Source: Sphingobacteriales bacterium
Lineage (GTDB): Bacteria > Bacteroidota > Bacteroidia > Chitinophagales > Chitinophagaceae
Length of the DNA: 64,000 bases
Assembly (NCBI GenBank): GCA_016235125.1
Contig: JACRLZ010000002.1
Span: forward strand, 124,001-188,000
Direction: 5' to 3'
The notes beneath the pieces were generated by a model. It was not told the origin of the DNA and did no database searches. It saw only the letters and a list, made by a program, of their open reading frames with translations. Both the position numbers and the translations under genes were made by a program. This document shows positions 8,316-17,869 of the stretch, piece after piece. The stretch's first letter is position 1; each line of letters starts with the position of its first letter.

Positions 8316-9017
8316 ATGAATAAAGTTTTAATTATTGAAGATGATAAAAAAATTGTTGAGCTTCTTAACATACACCTCGGAGATTTAGCTTGTGAGGTTA
8401 TCCATAAGGAAAACGGGAAAGAGGCTTTACAGATAGCTGCGAGAGATAAATTTGATCTCATTATCCTTGACCTCATGTTGCCGGGACTGAATGGAATGGA
8501 AGTGTGCAGGCGGATACGCCAGCATGACCAGAGCACTCCTATAATGATCCTCTCTGCTAAATCCGAAGAAATTGATAAGGTGCTCGGACTTGAAACCGGT
8601 GCTGATGACTACATGACAAAGCCCTTTAGTGTGAGAGAATTGACAGCAAGAGTAAAAGCAATTTTCAGAAGACGTGAGGAAGTCGTATCAGTGCCTCCTG
8701 ACACAAGAAAGGGATTATTGAGATTTGGTGAGCTTGAAATAGATATTGATAAAAGAAAAGTTGCTTTGAACGAGGAGCGAATTGATTTATCACCCAAGGA
8801 ATTTGAACTTATCACATTACTGGCGATGAATCCTGGCAGAAGTTACAGTCGTAAGCAACTTCTCAATCTGGTCTGGAGTTATGATTTTGACGGCTATGAA
8901 CATACCGTCAATTCACATATCAATCGCCTGCGGGGTAAAATTGAAAAAAATATTGCCCAACCGCAGTATATACTAACTACCTGGGGGGTCGGGTATCGCT
9001 TTAATGAGGAGTTATAA
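8316..9017 (+). CDS. OmpR-family response regulator
   Basis: The 233-residue product has a receiver domain (residues 2-115) with acidic pocket D9/D10, phospho-acceptor D52 (LIILDLMLPG), T/S position S80 and K102 (TKPF). A winged-helix DNA-binding domain follows at about residues 137-230 (LSPKEFELITLLAMNPGRSYSRKQLL...VNSHINRLRGKI, then a beta-hairpin wing ending WGVGYRF). All catalytic residues are present. It overlaps the sensor kinase by 14 bases, so the two form a cognate pair. The stimulus is unknown. The next genes downstream, a Cys/His-rich exported protein and a lipoprotein beta-propeller, are possible targets. Confidence 0.96.
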   Translation: MNKVLIIEDDKKIVELLNIHLGDLACEVIHKENGKEALQIAARDKFDLIILDLMLPGLNGMEVCRRIRQHDQSTPIMILSAKSEEIDKVLGLETGADDYMTKPFSVRELTARVKAIFRRREEVVSVPPDTRKGLLRFGELEIDIDKRKVALNEERIDLSPKEFELITLLAMNPGRSYSRKQLLNLVWSYDFDGYEHTVNSHINRLRGKIEKNIAQPQYILTTWGVGYRFNEEL

Positions 9018-10518
9018 AGCAGAAAAAACCATGTTGTTTAAAAATATCAGGAGTAACCGGTTATTCTGGAAAATCTCAGCGGCATTTTTTGCTCTGCTGA
9101 TTATTCTGGGCTTTGCATATATAATTATAGCCTCACATGTTTCAAAAAAATATTATAATCAGGTGAATCAGCAGTTATATGGAAATATTGCTTCTCACCT
9201 TGCTCATTTCACCCAGCCACTTAAAGATGGAAAGCCCGATACGCTGATAACACATGACATTATTCATTCTATTATGGTGATTAATCCAAGTGTTGAAGTG
9301 TACCTCCTGGATACAACCGGAAAAATTATTGACTTTGTTGTTCCTGATAAAACTGTAAAAACCCATCAGGTGAGTCTTGATAAAGTAAAAACATTTATCG
9401 GGGAAAATGGCAGAAATTATATAGCAGGAGATAATCCGAAGGAACCCGGCGTTCAAAGTATTTTTTCAGCCGCACCTGTGCTTGAAATGGGAAAAACAAC
9501 CGGGTATGTTTATGCTGTTCTGGCAAGTGAGAAGCAAAGGGAAATTCTTTCTGCATCTGCCGGTAATCTTTATTATAATCTTGGGAGCCGGATTTTTCTG
9601 ATTACTCTTTTTATTGCGTTTGTTCTTGGCGCCCTGATATTTTTTCTGATTACAGACAGCGTAAGCCGCATTGCCCGGGTAGTAAAGAGGTTTAAGGAGG
9701 GGGATTATTCAGCCAGGATAGAAGGCAGATCAAAAGGAAACCTGGGATTGCTCACATCCACTTTTAATGAAATGGCCGATGTAATAGTGGATAACATCAA
9801 TAAAATAACACAGACGGATAAACTGAGGCAGGAACTGATAGCTAATGTATCACATGACTTACGTACCCCCTTGGCAATCATGCAGGGCTATGCAGAAACC
9901 CTGGTTATCAAGCAAGATAATATAGCTAAAGCAGAACAGCATAAATACCAGCAAATAATCCTGGATAGTACAAAAAAACTTTCCCTTCTTGTTGATCAAC
10001 TTTTTCAGTATTCAAAACTTGAAGCCAACCAGGTAGAACCGGAAAAAGAACAATTTTTACTTTCGGAATTAGTTTCTGATATTCTTATCAAGTATAATCT
10101 ATTGGCTCAGGAGAAAAAGATCAGACTTCAATTGAATGCATCTGAGGACCTGCCTCCCGTATTTGCGGATATTGCTCTTACCGAACGGGTTCTCCAAAAC
10201 TTAATTGATAATGCTTTTAAGTTTACTTTCCACGGAGGTTCAATTACGGTCCACCTCGAAAACAGGCCAGCGGGAGTTGAAGTACGTATTGCCGATACTG
10301 GCATTGGTATCGCTAAACATGAACAGGTATTCATTTTTGAAAGGTATAAGCAATTATCTGATGAAGCTTCTTTGAAGCGGGGGATGGGTCTTGGATTGGC
10401 TATAGTTAAAAAAATACTTGACCTTCATCAGGTGAGCATTAATGTAAAAAGTGCGCCCGGGGAGGGAACGGTTTTTTGGTTTGAGCTCCCATTTTTTAGT
10501 AGAATTAATATTGCATAG
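9004..10518 (+). CDS. Sensor histidine kinase (HAMP, HisKA, HATPase)
   Basis: The 504-residue product has transmembrane segments near residues 22-45 and 195-217 bounding a periplasmic sensor of about 150 residues. Next come a HAMP region (about 215-268), HisKA with phospho-His H284 (VSHDLRTPL), and an ATPase domain with N box (QNLIDNAFKFT), G1 (ADTGIGI) and G2 (GMGLGLAIVKKI). The start at 9004 overlaps the response regulator; an ATG at 9031 is an alternative giving 495 residues. The architecture resembles envelope-stress or metal sensors, but the ligand cannot be told from the sequence. Confidence 0.95.
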   Translation: MRSYKAEKTMLFKNIRSNRLFWKISAAFFALLIILGFAYIIIASHVSKKYYNQVNQQLYGNIASHLAHFTQPLKDGKPDTLITHDIIHSIMVINPSVEVYLLDTTGKIIDFVVPDKTVKTHQVSLDKVKTFIGENGRNYIAGDNPKEPGVQSIFSAAPVLEMGKTTGYVYAVLASEKQREILSASAGNLYYNLGSRIFLITLFIAFVLGALIFFLITDSVSRIARVVKRFKEGDYSARIEGRSKGNLGLLTSTFNEMADVIVDNINKITQTDKLRQELIANVSHDLRTPLAIMQGYAETLVIKQDNIAKAEQHKYQQIILDSTKKLSLLVDQLFQYSKLEANQVEPEKEQFLLSELVSDILIKYNLLAQEKKIRLQLNASEDLPPVFADIALTERVLQNLIDNAFKFTFHGGSITVHLENRPAGVEVRIADTGIGIAKHEQVFIFERYKQLSDEASLKRGMGLGLAIVKKILDLHQVSINVKSAPGEGTVFWFELPFFSRINIA

Positions 10519-10668
10519 CAAGCATCTTTCTATTTATGACACCCGGCTAAATTATTTATACGGTGATATCGCAGTCAAACACATTAACTATTACTATCTA
10601 CTAAGTAAAGATAGCTTTGATACTTCAAAAATCTTTCCCGGGCATTATCTGTGACTGATTATAATATG

Positions 10669-10683
10669 TTAAGATAATCTTAA
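10669..10683. promoter_or_regulatory. Palindrome TTAAGAT-A-ATCTTAA, candidate operator
   Basis: Seven-base perfect arms surround one central base, in the 292-base gap between the sensor kinase and the Cys-rich repeat gene. It may be an operator for the neighbouring response regulator. This is inferred from symmetry and position only. Confidence 0.3.
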
Positions 10684-10753
10684 GGCAACTGCCGTGATAC
10701 TTTTGTTATACTTCTGAAACCCTTTTGAGATACAATGCATGTTCTTTTGTGCC

Positions 10754-10772
10754 TGTGATTACAATGATCACA
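10754..10772. promoter_or_regulatory. Dyad TGTGAT-N7-ATCACA, candidate operator
   Basis: Six-base arms with a seven-base spacer lie 39 bases before the ATG at 10811. The half-sites resemble Crp boxes, but the spacer is three bases longer than the classic Crp site. Confidence 0.3.
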
Positions 10773-10810
10773 ATACTTAAATAATATTTCTTTACTAAAA
10801 ACAGATTTAA

Positions 10811-11236
10811 ATGAAAAAGGTAGTACTCGCAGCATTTATAATGCTTGGGATTTCATTTGGCATCAATGCTCAGATGAAAGAAACGACACAATTAAAAAAT
10901 CATGTTTGTACAGCTGCATGTGAAAAGGCCGGAAAACATGCTTATGCACATGGCGAAAAAGGACATGTATGCACTGATGCATGCCAAAAAAATGCCATGG
11001 CAACGCCATTAAAGGATCATGTGTGCACCGGTGCATGTGAAAAAACGGGTAACCATGTTTATGCACATGGTGAGAAAGGACATGTGTGTACGGATTCCTG
11101 CAGAAAAAATGCAATGACAATGCCATTGAAAGATCATGTATGCACTGATGCATGTGAAAAAACGGGTGAACATGTTTTTGCACATGGTGAGAAAGGACAT
11201 AAATGTAAAGACGCCTGTAAGAAACCGAAAAGCTGA
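10811..11236 (+). CDS. Exported Cys/His-rich tandem-repeat protein
   Basis: The product is 141 residues. After a signal peptide (cleavage near NAQ, residue 21) come two full and one shortened copy of a 39-residue unit starting at L28, L67 and L106. Each unit holds two CxxxC pairs (HVCTxxCEK and HVCTDxCxK) joined by a His-rich link (HxYAHGEKGH). In total there are 12 Cys and about 12 His, regularly spaced. Such spacing suggests metal binding in the periplasm, but no named family is recognised. It follows a two-component system and precedes a beta-propeller lipoprotein. Metal storage or sensing is an inference. Confidence 0.8.
   Translation: MKKVVLAAFIMLGISFGINAQMKETTQLKNHVCTAACEKAGKHAYAHGEKGHVCTDACQKNAMATPLKDHVCTGACEKTGNHVYAHGEKGHVCTDSCRKNAMTMPLKDHVCTDACEKTGEHVFAHGEKGHKCKDACKKPKS
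10892..11233 (+). repeat. Three in-frame 117-base tandem repeats
   Basis: Units begin at 10892, 11009 and 11126, with a period of 117 bases (39 codons); the third is shorter by nine bases. They encode the CxxxC/His units of the preceding entry. The DNA copies are diverged at third positions, so the duplication is not recent. Confidence 0.85.
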
Positions 11237-11327
11237 TAGAATTAGTTACGAATTACTGAATCAGCATAATTCTGAAACTCAAAAAAATCGTTCACTCTTA
11301 TTTATTAATAATTATAAACAAAAAAAA

Positions 11328-12527
11328 ATGAAACTGACAAAAATGATTACTGCCACTGTGTTGGCTGTGGCAACTCTTGCCTCCTGTAAAAAAGAAATTA
11401 CACAGGAGAAAAAGTTTAATGATGAAGCTTCGTCTTTAAAATCCAATGAGTCTTCTGCCAACGTGGATGAAAATGAAAATCTAAGCGACCGTGGCAAAGC
11501 CGGTGTTGTTTACACACTGTCAAATCAGGCCAGCGGCAACATGGTTTTAGCGTATAACCGTTCAGCCGATGGGACGTTGACTTACTCTGCCTCATATCCC
11601 ACAGGTGGAAACGGTACCGGGGGCGGACTGGGCAACCAGGGAGCTGTGGTGATAGGTAATGATGAAGAGGATGACAATGTATTATTAGCTGTAAATGCCG
11701 GAAGTAATACTATTTCTTCTTTTAAAATTACGGGCAATGGATTAAGTCTCAAATCAACTATCAATAGTGGTGGTACCCGGCCCGTAAGCATTGCACAATA
11801 TGATGATCTTGTATATGTATTGAATGCCGGTGGTACAGGAAATATATCCGGTTTCTGGCTGGGAGAGGATGGAAAACTAACAGCAATCCCCAATTCTTCC
11901 AGGCCATTGAGTTCAGCAACTGCAGGAGCTGCCGAAATTTCTTTTGTAAGGAATGGGGCTGTTTTGGCAATAACAGAAAAGGCTACCAATAAGATTATCA
12001 CTTATACGGTGGATGTGTCCGGGCTTCCCGGCGTTATGCACAGCATCTCCTCAGCCAATCCAACTCCTTTTGGTTTTGCGGCAGCAAAGAATGGTAATAT
12101 ATATGTATCCGAAGCTGCAGGAGGAGCACCCGGCGCCAGCAGTGTTTCTTCTTATCATATCAGCGAGGATGGTAGTATCAGCCTTACACAAGGACCGGTA
12201 GCCACTACACAGACAGCTGCTTGCTGGGTGGTTCTTACAGGAAATGGAAAATACTTTTATACTACCAATGCAGGAAGCAATAACATATCCTCATACAGTG
12301 CAAAAGCAAATACAGGCAATATCAGCCTTCTTCAATCCATCGCAGCAACTTCTGCAATGACTCCGGTTGATGCGGCGCTATCAAATAATTCAAAATTCCT
12401 GTATATCCTTAATGCAAACGGTCACAGCATTACTGCCTATTCAGTAGCAGAGAATGGTGGATTAACTGCTTTACCCGTAACAGTAACTGGCCTGCCAGTT
12501 GGCACTAATGGGCTTGCTGCCAGGTAA
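11328..12527 (+). CDS. Lipoprotein with lactonase-like seven-bladed beta-propeller
   Basis: The ATG at 11328 begins a lipoprotein signal (MKLTKMITATVLAVATLASC). The open frame upstream to 11136 overlaps the Cys-rich gene and has no such signal, so I rejected it. The product has 399 residues. The body consists of repeated propeller blades (GNMVLAYNRSADGTLTYSASY, SNTISSFKITGNGLSLKSTI, NNISSYSAKANTGNISLLQS), as in 6-phosphogluconolactonase-like/YncE-type proteins. The catalytic status is unknown; many exported members only bind ligands. It probably sits in the outer membrane or periplasm. A strong terminator follows. Confidence 0.85.
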   Translation: MKLTKMITATVLAVATLASCKKEITQEKKFNDEASSLKSNESSANVDENENLSDRGKAGVVYTLSNQASGNMVLAYNRSADGTLTYSASYPTGGNGTGGGLGNQGAVVIGNDEEDDNVLLAVNAGSNTISSFKITGNGLSLKSTINSGGTRPVSIAQYDDLVYVLNAGGTGNISGFWLGEDGKLTAIPNSSRPLSSATAGAAEISFVRNGAVLAITEKATNKIITYTVDVSGLPGVMHSISSANPTPFGFAAAKNGNIYVSEAAGGAPGASSVSSYHISEDGSISLTQGPVATTQTAACWVVLTGNGKYFYTTNAGSNNISSYSAKANTGNISLLQSIAATSAMTPVDAALSNNSKFLYILNANGHSITAYSVAENGGLTALPVTVTGLPVGTNGLAAR

Positions 12528-12569
12528 GTAGGGTTAGGCCGAAAATCCTGATAAAACCAGGATTTATCA

Positions 12570-12596
12570 GGGGCGATAAAATGTCGCCCCTTTTTT
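12570..12596 (+). terminator. Rho-independent terminator
   Basis: Arms GGGGCGA (12570-12576) and TCGCCCC (12584-12590) are followed by TTTTTT. A weaker hairpin AAATCCTG/CAGGATTT lies just before, at 12543-12565. Confidence 0.9.
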
Positions 12597-12741
12597 ATTG
12601 ACCTCTGAAAAGGCTACCTGTTTTCCTGATTTATTTCAAAATAATAGCAATATATACCCGTTGTTGGTTTGTAAATGCCGAATTACTTTCACTAGGCTCT
12701 CATTACAGGTAATTTAACCTCTTTTGACTTCGTACACCATA

Positions 12742-14082
12742 TCAATTATCCCTAAGTATTTTCTTTATAAAACCATCATCCCAAATAAATTCAAAATAAG
12801 TGATTAGGTTTTCCATTTCGGGAATTCTGAGCCGGGTGAATTGTTTGCCCTCCATCCCAAAAATATTATTACCATAATAAGACAATTTTATTTTTTGTTT
12901 GTCTTTACTAATGTAGTAATAATCATTATTCTCATAAGTGAGTTGTCTTTCATCCATATAGTTGCCGGAAATTCTGCTTTTGAATGACTCGGGTGCGGTT
13001 TGTGGGCTCAGGTTATTTTCCCACACCGGTATTTGCCACTGATATAGTTTCTTCAGTTCGTCATTCGGTGCAGTTTGTGAAAGTTTTTTACAAATCTCCA
13101 ATAAGGCTTTATCCAGCGCCTTATCCGGAGCAATTGCAATATCAGGAGTAGCTCCAACGCCCTGAACAGATTTTCTACCGGGCACTGCGCTTACGCTAAT
13201 AGCAGTTGGGATCAGTACATAGAGCTGTTCATTGATTACAAACAATTCTCCGGGATTCCCTTCACCTTTTGTATTCTCCCCGATAATAGTTGCCCTTTTA
13301 AAAGCCTGCAGGTTTGAAACCAGTCCTTCTGCGGCAGATGCTGTCCTTTTACTAACCAAAATATATACAGGTACATTGTCTGGTACTTTTTTCACCACCG
13401 GATCATTGGGGATACGAATCTCTTCAACCCGGTTATTCTTCCGGTAGTGGAATTCGCCAACTTTCAAACTGCTTTTCAGAAAATAACTAAGAACAAAGCT
13501 TAAAGTTTCCGAACTACCACCACCATTGTCCCTCAAATCAAGTATTATAGCATTGGAATGGCGAATAAAATTCATGGCCCCAACTATGCTTTCTTTCGCA
13601 ACCTGCAGATCTGTAAAATTCAGAAACCGGAAGTAACCTATATTACCATCCAACCATTCTACTTTTCGCAGCCTGAAATTTTCATAGTTTAGTTTTTCCA
13701 GCCATTCCTTAGTAAGTGGAACTGTTTTGTTATCATTTTGTTTTTCCTTAATAATTTGCTTAACCCGGGCGGGGCCAAAAGAAATATTAACATGTTTATC
13801 TTCCGTAGTTCTTTCCAGGTCAGTATTAACTTCATTGAGAAACTGCTCAAGATTTGTTGCTGATTTATAAGAGCCATCGTTTAATTTACTGATAAGGCTT
13901 TCTCTTACTTCAGTTACTTTTTGGGGAAAAATATAATTTTCCTTCAACAGGGATATAGTTTTTTTTATAATTACTGATTTTTCGCTTTCCGAAACGGGTA
14001 TTTGTGTATCCTGAGAAAATCCATTGTAAGAGAGTAATACTAAAGTAACAGATACACATACTGTTTTCATGGACTTAGGCAT
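12742..14082 (-). CDS. S41-family serine peptidase (C-terminal processing/IRBP-like)
   Basis: The product has 446 residues; an ATG at 14070 gives a tighter signal peptide (MKTVCVSVTLVLLSYNGFSQ) and may be the true start. An N-terminal helical S41_N region (about 30-140) precedes the catalytic core: GNIGYFRFLNF, AIILDLRDNGGGS (residues 178-190), the nucleophile in SKRTASAAEGL (S249), and GENTKGEGNPGE (from about residue 268), which contributes the second catalytic group. VGATPDIAI closes the core, and a C-terminal beta region of about 100 residues follows. It is secreted and likely degrades peptides in the periplasm. It is a single gene with no linked partner. Confidence 0.92.
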   Translation of the reverse strand: MPKSMKTVCVSVTLVLLSYNGFSQDTQIPVSESEKSVIIKKTISLLKENYIFPQKVTEVRESLISKLNDGSYKSATNLEQFLNEVNTDLERTTEDKHVNISFGPARVKQIIKEKQNDNKTVPLTKEWLEKLNYENFRLRKVEWLDGNIGYFRFLNFTDLQVAKESIVGAMNFIRHSNAIILDLRDNGGGSSETLSFVLSYFLKSSLKVGEFHYRKNNRVEEIRIPNDPVVKKVPDNVPVYILVSKRTASAAEGLVSNLQAFKRATIIGENTKGEGNPGELFVINEQLYVLIPTAISVSAVPGRKSVQGVGATPDIAIAPDKALDKALLEICKKLSQTAPNDELKKLYQWQIPVWENNLSPQTAPESFKSRISGNYMDERQLTYENNDYYYISKDKQKIKLSYYGNNIFGMEGKQFTRLRIPEMENLITYFEFIWDDGFIKKILRDN

Positions 14083-14286
14083 AACATTTTTTGTTTATTG
14101 AAGGAATCGGTAAAAATGAATAATAAAATTGTTGTTCTTCTTAAGACGAACTCAAACCTTTGGAGTTACAATTTTCTTCAATCCTGAATCTCTTTTCCAA
14201 AATAACCCGCATTGTAAATGTAATTTGTCAGCCCGAATACATAATTGGGGAAATGACTTCGTCAAATTGACAATCACAGCGGAGCA

Positions 14287-15180
14287 TCAGTTGTTTACTG
14301 ACACAGATTGTCTGTCAAAACCTACGGTGTTTCGATAAGTTTGTGGAGAAATGTCTGTGTTTGTTTTAAAAAACCTGCTGAAATAATACTCATCATTATA
14401 GCCCAGTTCGTAAGCAATTTGCTTAATGGGTTTATTGGTGAGATATAATTCCCGTTTGGCTTCAATAATTATCCGTTCAGCAATTAATGAAGTGAGATTT
14501 TTGTTCAGATGTGTTTTGGTGATCTTGGCCAGAGCCTTTGGCGTAATGTTCAGCAGTTTTGCATAGTCACCGGCAGAATGTTTCTTTTTAAAGTTCGTTT
14601 CAATAGCTTCTTTAAGCGATTGTAAAATAAACGGTTCTTTGAGATTCGCTGTATCTTTTTTGGCTTCTGCATGTTGCCAGGCCTTTAACCTTGAAGCTGT
14701 AATAAGAAAAATTTTGAGATAAGAAATCAAAAGCTCACTCTGCGCCAGGACAGGGTTTTGCATTTCAGTATAAATTTGTTCAATGAGCATTTCAATAACA
14801 CTAACCGATTTGTCGTCCAGTATCACAAAGGGTGGGTGATAAATATTATTGAACAATACGCCATTGCAGGCCACCTCCTGCTGATGTTTGTGTATGCAAA
14901 AGAAATCCGGATGAAATTGTATAGCTATTCCACTCATTGCTCCATCTGGTAACAGCATAAAGGGCTGGTAAGGAGAAAAAGATAATAAGTAGCCGTTCAA
15001 AAAAATATATTCAGAAAAATCCGCTTTTAATTTTCCGCTACCTTCTTTTAGCCAGATTAATGAGTAGAAGTTATTACGCTGAATATGGTCAAAGAAACGG
15101 TTGTCTTCAAAAAAAAATATTTTGAAAGCAAGATTTCCGTTTTGCGGGTTTACAAGTGTCAGTGTATTTTGATTACTCAT
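14287..15180 (-). CDS. AraC-family transcriptional regulator
   Basis: The 297-residue product has an N-terminal cupin-like sensor half (residues 1-150) and a C-terminal double helix-turn-helix. The latter reads [20 protein letters not shown], then [23 protein letters not shown], the classic second motif. The ATG overlaps the stop of the NTF2-like gene by four bases, so it is the last gene of the operon that starts at 16182 and probably controls it. The inducer is unknown. Confidence 0.94.
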   Translation of the reverse strand: MSNQNTLTLVNPQNGNLAFKIFFFEDNRFFDHIQRNNFYSLIWLKEGSGKLKADFSEYIFLNGYLLSFSPYQPFMLLPDGAMSGIAIQFHPDFFCIHKHQQEVACNGVLFNNIYHPPFVILDDKSVSVIEMLIEQIYTEMQNPVLAQSELLISYLKIFLITASRLKAWQHAEAKKDTANLKEPFILQSLKEAIETNFKKKHSAGDYAKLLNITPKALAKITKTHLNKNLTSLIAERIIIEAKRELYLTNKPIKQIAYELGYNDEYYFSRFFKTNTDISPQTYRNTVGFDRQSVSVNN

Positions 15181-15593
15181 CTCAGTTTTCTTTCCTGTTC
15201 CTTAATAGGCAGGTCATTTATACTGGCGAATCGTTTTTTCATCAGCCCGTTTTCATCAAATTCCCACAACTCATTCCCATAACTCCTGAACCAATTTCCA
15301 CTATCATCGTGCCATTCGTATTCAAATCTTACCGCCATCCTGTTTTCTCTGAAACCCCAAAGTTCTTTTTTTAATTTGTAATCCAGCTCCTTTTTCCATT
15401 TTCTTGTCAGAAACTGTTTTACTTCTTCCCTTCCATTTAAAAATTCTGTCCGGTTTCTCCATTCTGTGTCTGTGCTATAGGCTAAGCTAACTTTCTCCGG
15501 ATCTTTGCTGTTCCAGGCATCTTCAGCTATTTGTACTTTCTGCAAAGCGGTTTCCGTTGTAAAAGGCGGCAATGGATATCTCTTGTCTTCCAT
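15177..15593 (-). CDS. DUF1348 / NTF2-like (SnoaL-fold) protein
   Basis: The 138-residue product closely follows the DUF1348 pattern: [20 protein letters not shown], then [19 protein letters not shown], then [24 protein letters not shown]. These are cone-shaped NTF2-like proteins that often bind small hydrophobic ligands; the exact role is unknown. It sits between an AhpD-like gene (55 bases upstream) and the AraC regulator (four-base overlap). This gene set is common where organisms respond to electrophiles or oxidants. That functional link is an inference. Confidence 0.9.
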   Translation of the reverse strand: MEDKRYPLPPFTTETALQKVQIAEDAWNSKDPEKVSLAYSTDTEWRNRTEFLNGREEVKQFLTRKWKKELDYKLKKELWGFRENRMAVRFEYEWHDDSGNWFRSYGNELWEFDENGLMKKRFASINDLPIKEQERKLR

Positions 15594-15648
15594 ATTTCTA
15601 GGTTAAAAAAACAGGACAAAGAAGAGCTTTGCCCTGTTGTAAAGTATC

Positions 15649-16182
15649 TTAAATGGATTTTGCAAGTGGAAAGTCAATATCAACCTTTGTAATGGCATGC
15701 AGGTAATTCATGGCAATTTTTTCTGCCACCAGCATTACAAGTTCCACCACCTGTCCTTTAGTGTACCCGGCATTTAAAAAATTTTCTAATGTGGCATTGG
15801 ATATAAAGCCTTTTTCGGCAGTAATTTCTTTTGCCAAAGAAACCAAAGCGTTTAATTTACTATCAAATGGCGCACTACCTTTTCTTATTTCAATGGTTTG
15901 TTCTTCGGTTAGCCCGTTCATGGTGCCAAGCAATGTGTGAGCCGATTGACAGTATAAACATTCGTTTACCTGGCTTACTGCTAAATTCACTGCCTGTTTT
16001 TCTTTATTGGAAAAACTGGTCTTTGCACTTTGAAAAGCAAGGTAATTGCCCAAAGCAGTGTCAGAAAGCGCCATCACTGCATAAAGATTGGGAACCATGC
16101 CAAGTCCTTTTTTAAGGGCATCAAAATTTTCCTGGTTGTTTGCAGATACTTCTCCTCTGCCGGGAACATTGAAAGTTGCCAT
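15649..16182 (-). CDS. Carboxymuconolactone decarboxylase / AhpD-like protein
   Basis: The 177-residue helical protein carries the redox motif CLYCQSAH (C75, C78, H82), the CxxC-x3-H pattern of AhpD-like alkylhydroperoxidases. The flanking helices match the CMD fold (AVNLAVSQVNECLYCQSAHTLLG and a second half with GFISNATLENFLNAGYTKGQVVELV). It would reduce peroxides in the cytoplasm using an unidentified electron donor. It is the first gene of a three-gene operon with the NTF2-like protein and an AraC regulator. Confidence 0.92.
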   Translation of the reverse strand: MATFNVPGRGEVSANNQENFDALKKGLGMVPNLYAVMALSDTALGNYLAFQSAKTSFSNKEKQAVNLAVSQVNECLYCQSAHTLLGTMNGLTEEQTIEIRKGSAPFDSKLNALVSLAKEITAEKGFISNATLENFLNAGYTKGQVVELVMLVAEKIAMNYLHAITKVDIDFPLAKSI

Positions 16183-16611
16183 TATTTTTTTGTTTGTTTA
16201 TTTGTCATCATTGACGATGCAAAATTGCTGTGTCACTCCCGGCTGTAAAATGGATAAAGGACGTAGACAGATGGATATTTTTTTCGGCTGACTAATGTCA
16301 TAGAAGCTGATGGAACAGGTACTACACTTAAGTTTCAGAAATAGAAAAGCCTAAATTCTTGTACTTCAGAACTTAGGCTTTGTACCGAAAATAGGAAAAT
16401 TATCGAACCTGATTTTGAATGATTTTCTGATCCTAACCCGACTAAAAGTTGAAAAATGAAAGGCGCTACTACAGTTCAAAACGTAAACCAAAAAATTTCT
16501 ACTATATGTTCGTTTTTATGGTGTTTTTGACCCATCCAATATCATTTCAATGAAATGATCAAGGGGGAAAGCCGGGCATTCATTTTTTTAATTCTAGTTT
16601 AGAAAACATGG
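16183..16611. other. 429-base intergenic region with two inverted repeats
   Basis: No gene is seen between the AhpD-like start and the cysN stop. A hairpin AAAGCCTAA (16346-16354)/TTAGGCTTT (16373-16381) has an 18-base loop. A perfect palindrome ATCATTTCA-A-TGAAATGAT lies at 16541-16559. The first could end transcription in either direction; the second looks like an operator or a cysN mRNA 3' structure. The promoter of the 16182-14287 operon should also lie here. Confidence 0.5.
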
Positions 16612-17859
16612 TTATCTCACAAATCCTACAGCCACTGTATTGTTATTGAATTCGTCAATGAGAATAAAACTGCCATTTGCCGTGTTGCTGACATACAAAT
16701 CAGCAAAGACTGGTTTTGCCAGTTTTAACACTATATCCCCAATGTCATTTAACTGAAAAACTTTTTTATCAGTGTTTGTTTCCAGGCTGTGAATATCAAG
16801 TATCCCGCCCACGGTTGTAATCTTTGCTTTAACACGGTTAGGGCCATGTTGCAGGAAAAATATTTTCCCTTCTGCCCCCGGTGATTCATCCATCCAGCAT
16901 ATCGTTGCATTTAATCCGGTCAGTTGGGTAAACCCATCCGTACATTTTATCAGCATATTGCCACGGCTTATATCCGCTTCATCATCCAGGGTGATGACCA
17001 CACTTTCTTTTGCCAGCACTTCTTCCTTTTCTTCAGTATAATTATGAATGCTTTTTATTTTTGAACTTCTGAGCGAAGGCAATACCATTACTTCTTCTCC
17101 TTTTGCAAAAGAGCCGCTTTCTACTTTGCCCGCATAACCCCGGAAGTCATGAAATTCATCGGTATGCGGACGAACAACATACTGAACAGGAAATCTTGCA
17201 GGCGCATTTATATTATCCGCAGCAACAGAAATGTTTTCCAGGAATTCCAGCAATGTTTCGTCTTTGTACCAGGGCATCTTCACGGAAGAAAAAACAATAT
17301 TATCTCCCTCTCTGGCAGCCAGTGGTATAAACTTTACTTCCTGCCCTTCAAAACCAACCTTGACCACCATAGCTTCGAAATCCCGTTTTATGTTTTCAAA
17401 AACCTTTTGATCAAATCCTGCGAGGTCCATTTTGTTAATGCAAACAACGACATGTTTGATGCGGAGTAAGGAAGCAATATAAAAATGTCTTTTTGTTTGC
17501 TCAATCACGCCTTTTCTTGCATCAATCAATATTAATGACACACTGGCATTGCTGGCGCCGGTTATCATATTACGGGTGTATTCCACATGCCCGGGGGAAT
17601 CTGCAATAATGTACTTGCGGGTTGAGGTAGAAAAATAAATATGTGCAACATCAATGGTGATGCCCTGTTCTCTTTCGGCAATTAATCCATCGGTCAATAG
17701 TGACAGGTCTGTAAAATCAAACCCTTTTCTTTTACTGGCAGCTTCAATTGCTTCTAATTTATCCCTGGTGATGCTGCGGGTGTCATACAAAAGCCTTCCT
17801 ATCAAAGTGCTTTTGCCATCATCCACACTACCTGCTGTTGTGATACGAAGTATGTCCAT
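16612..17859 (-). CDS. cysN: Sulfate adenylyltransferase subunit 1 (GTPase)
   Basis: The product has 415 residues from the ATG at 17859; a TTG two codons upstream is less likely. EF-Tu-type GTPase motifs are all present: G1 AGSVDDGKST, switch region AEREQGITIDVAHIYF, G3 DSPGHVEYTRNM and G4 NKMD. Two beta-barrel domains follow. It uses GTP hydrolysis to drive ATP sulfurylase (CysD) toward adenosine phosphosulfate. No fused APS kinase domain is present, consistent with a pathway that reduces APS directly. It is the last gene of the cysH-cysD-TSUP-cysN operon, 10 bases after the transporter. Confidence 0.97.
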   Translation of the reverse strand: MDILRITTAGSVDDGKSTLIGRLLYDTRSITRDKLEAIEAASKRKGFDFTDLSLLTDGLIAEREQGITIDVAHIYFSTSTRKYIIADSPGHVEYTRNMITGASNASVSLILIDARKGVIEQTKRHFYIASLLRIKHVVVCINKMDLAGFDQKVFENIKRDFEAMVVKVGFEGQEVKFIPLAAREGDNIVFSSVKMPWYKDETLLEFLENISVAADNINAPARFPVQYVVRPHTDEFHDFRGYAGKVESGSFAKGEEVMVLPSLRSSKIKSIHNYTEEKEEVLAKESVVITLDDEADISRGNMLIKCTDGFTQLTGLNATICWMDESPGAEGKIFFLQHGPNRVKAKITTVGGILDIHSLETNTDKKVFQLNDIGDIVLKLAKPVFADLYVSNTANGSFILIDEFNNNTVAVGFVR

Positions 17860-17869
17860 AATCAATTTA

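Noticed and set aside
8108..8536. 142-codon minus-strand ORF over the response regulator
   Set aside because: It is antisense to a clear receiver domain and shows no family features.
10892..11233. Tandem repeats as a CRISPR array
   Set aside because: The 117-base units are in frame, code for a Cys/His motif and have no unique spacers.
11136..11327. Upstream 64-codon extension of the beta-propeller lipoprotein frame
   Set aside because: It overlaps the Cys-rich gene in another frame and precedes a clear lipoprotein signal sequence starting at 11328.
17860..17865. cysN start at TTG two codons upstream
   Set aside because: The ATG at 17859 gives the standard start of the GTPase domain.
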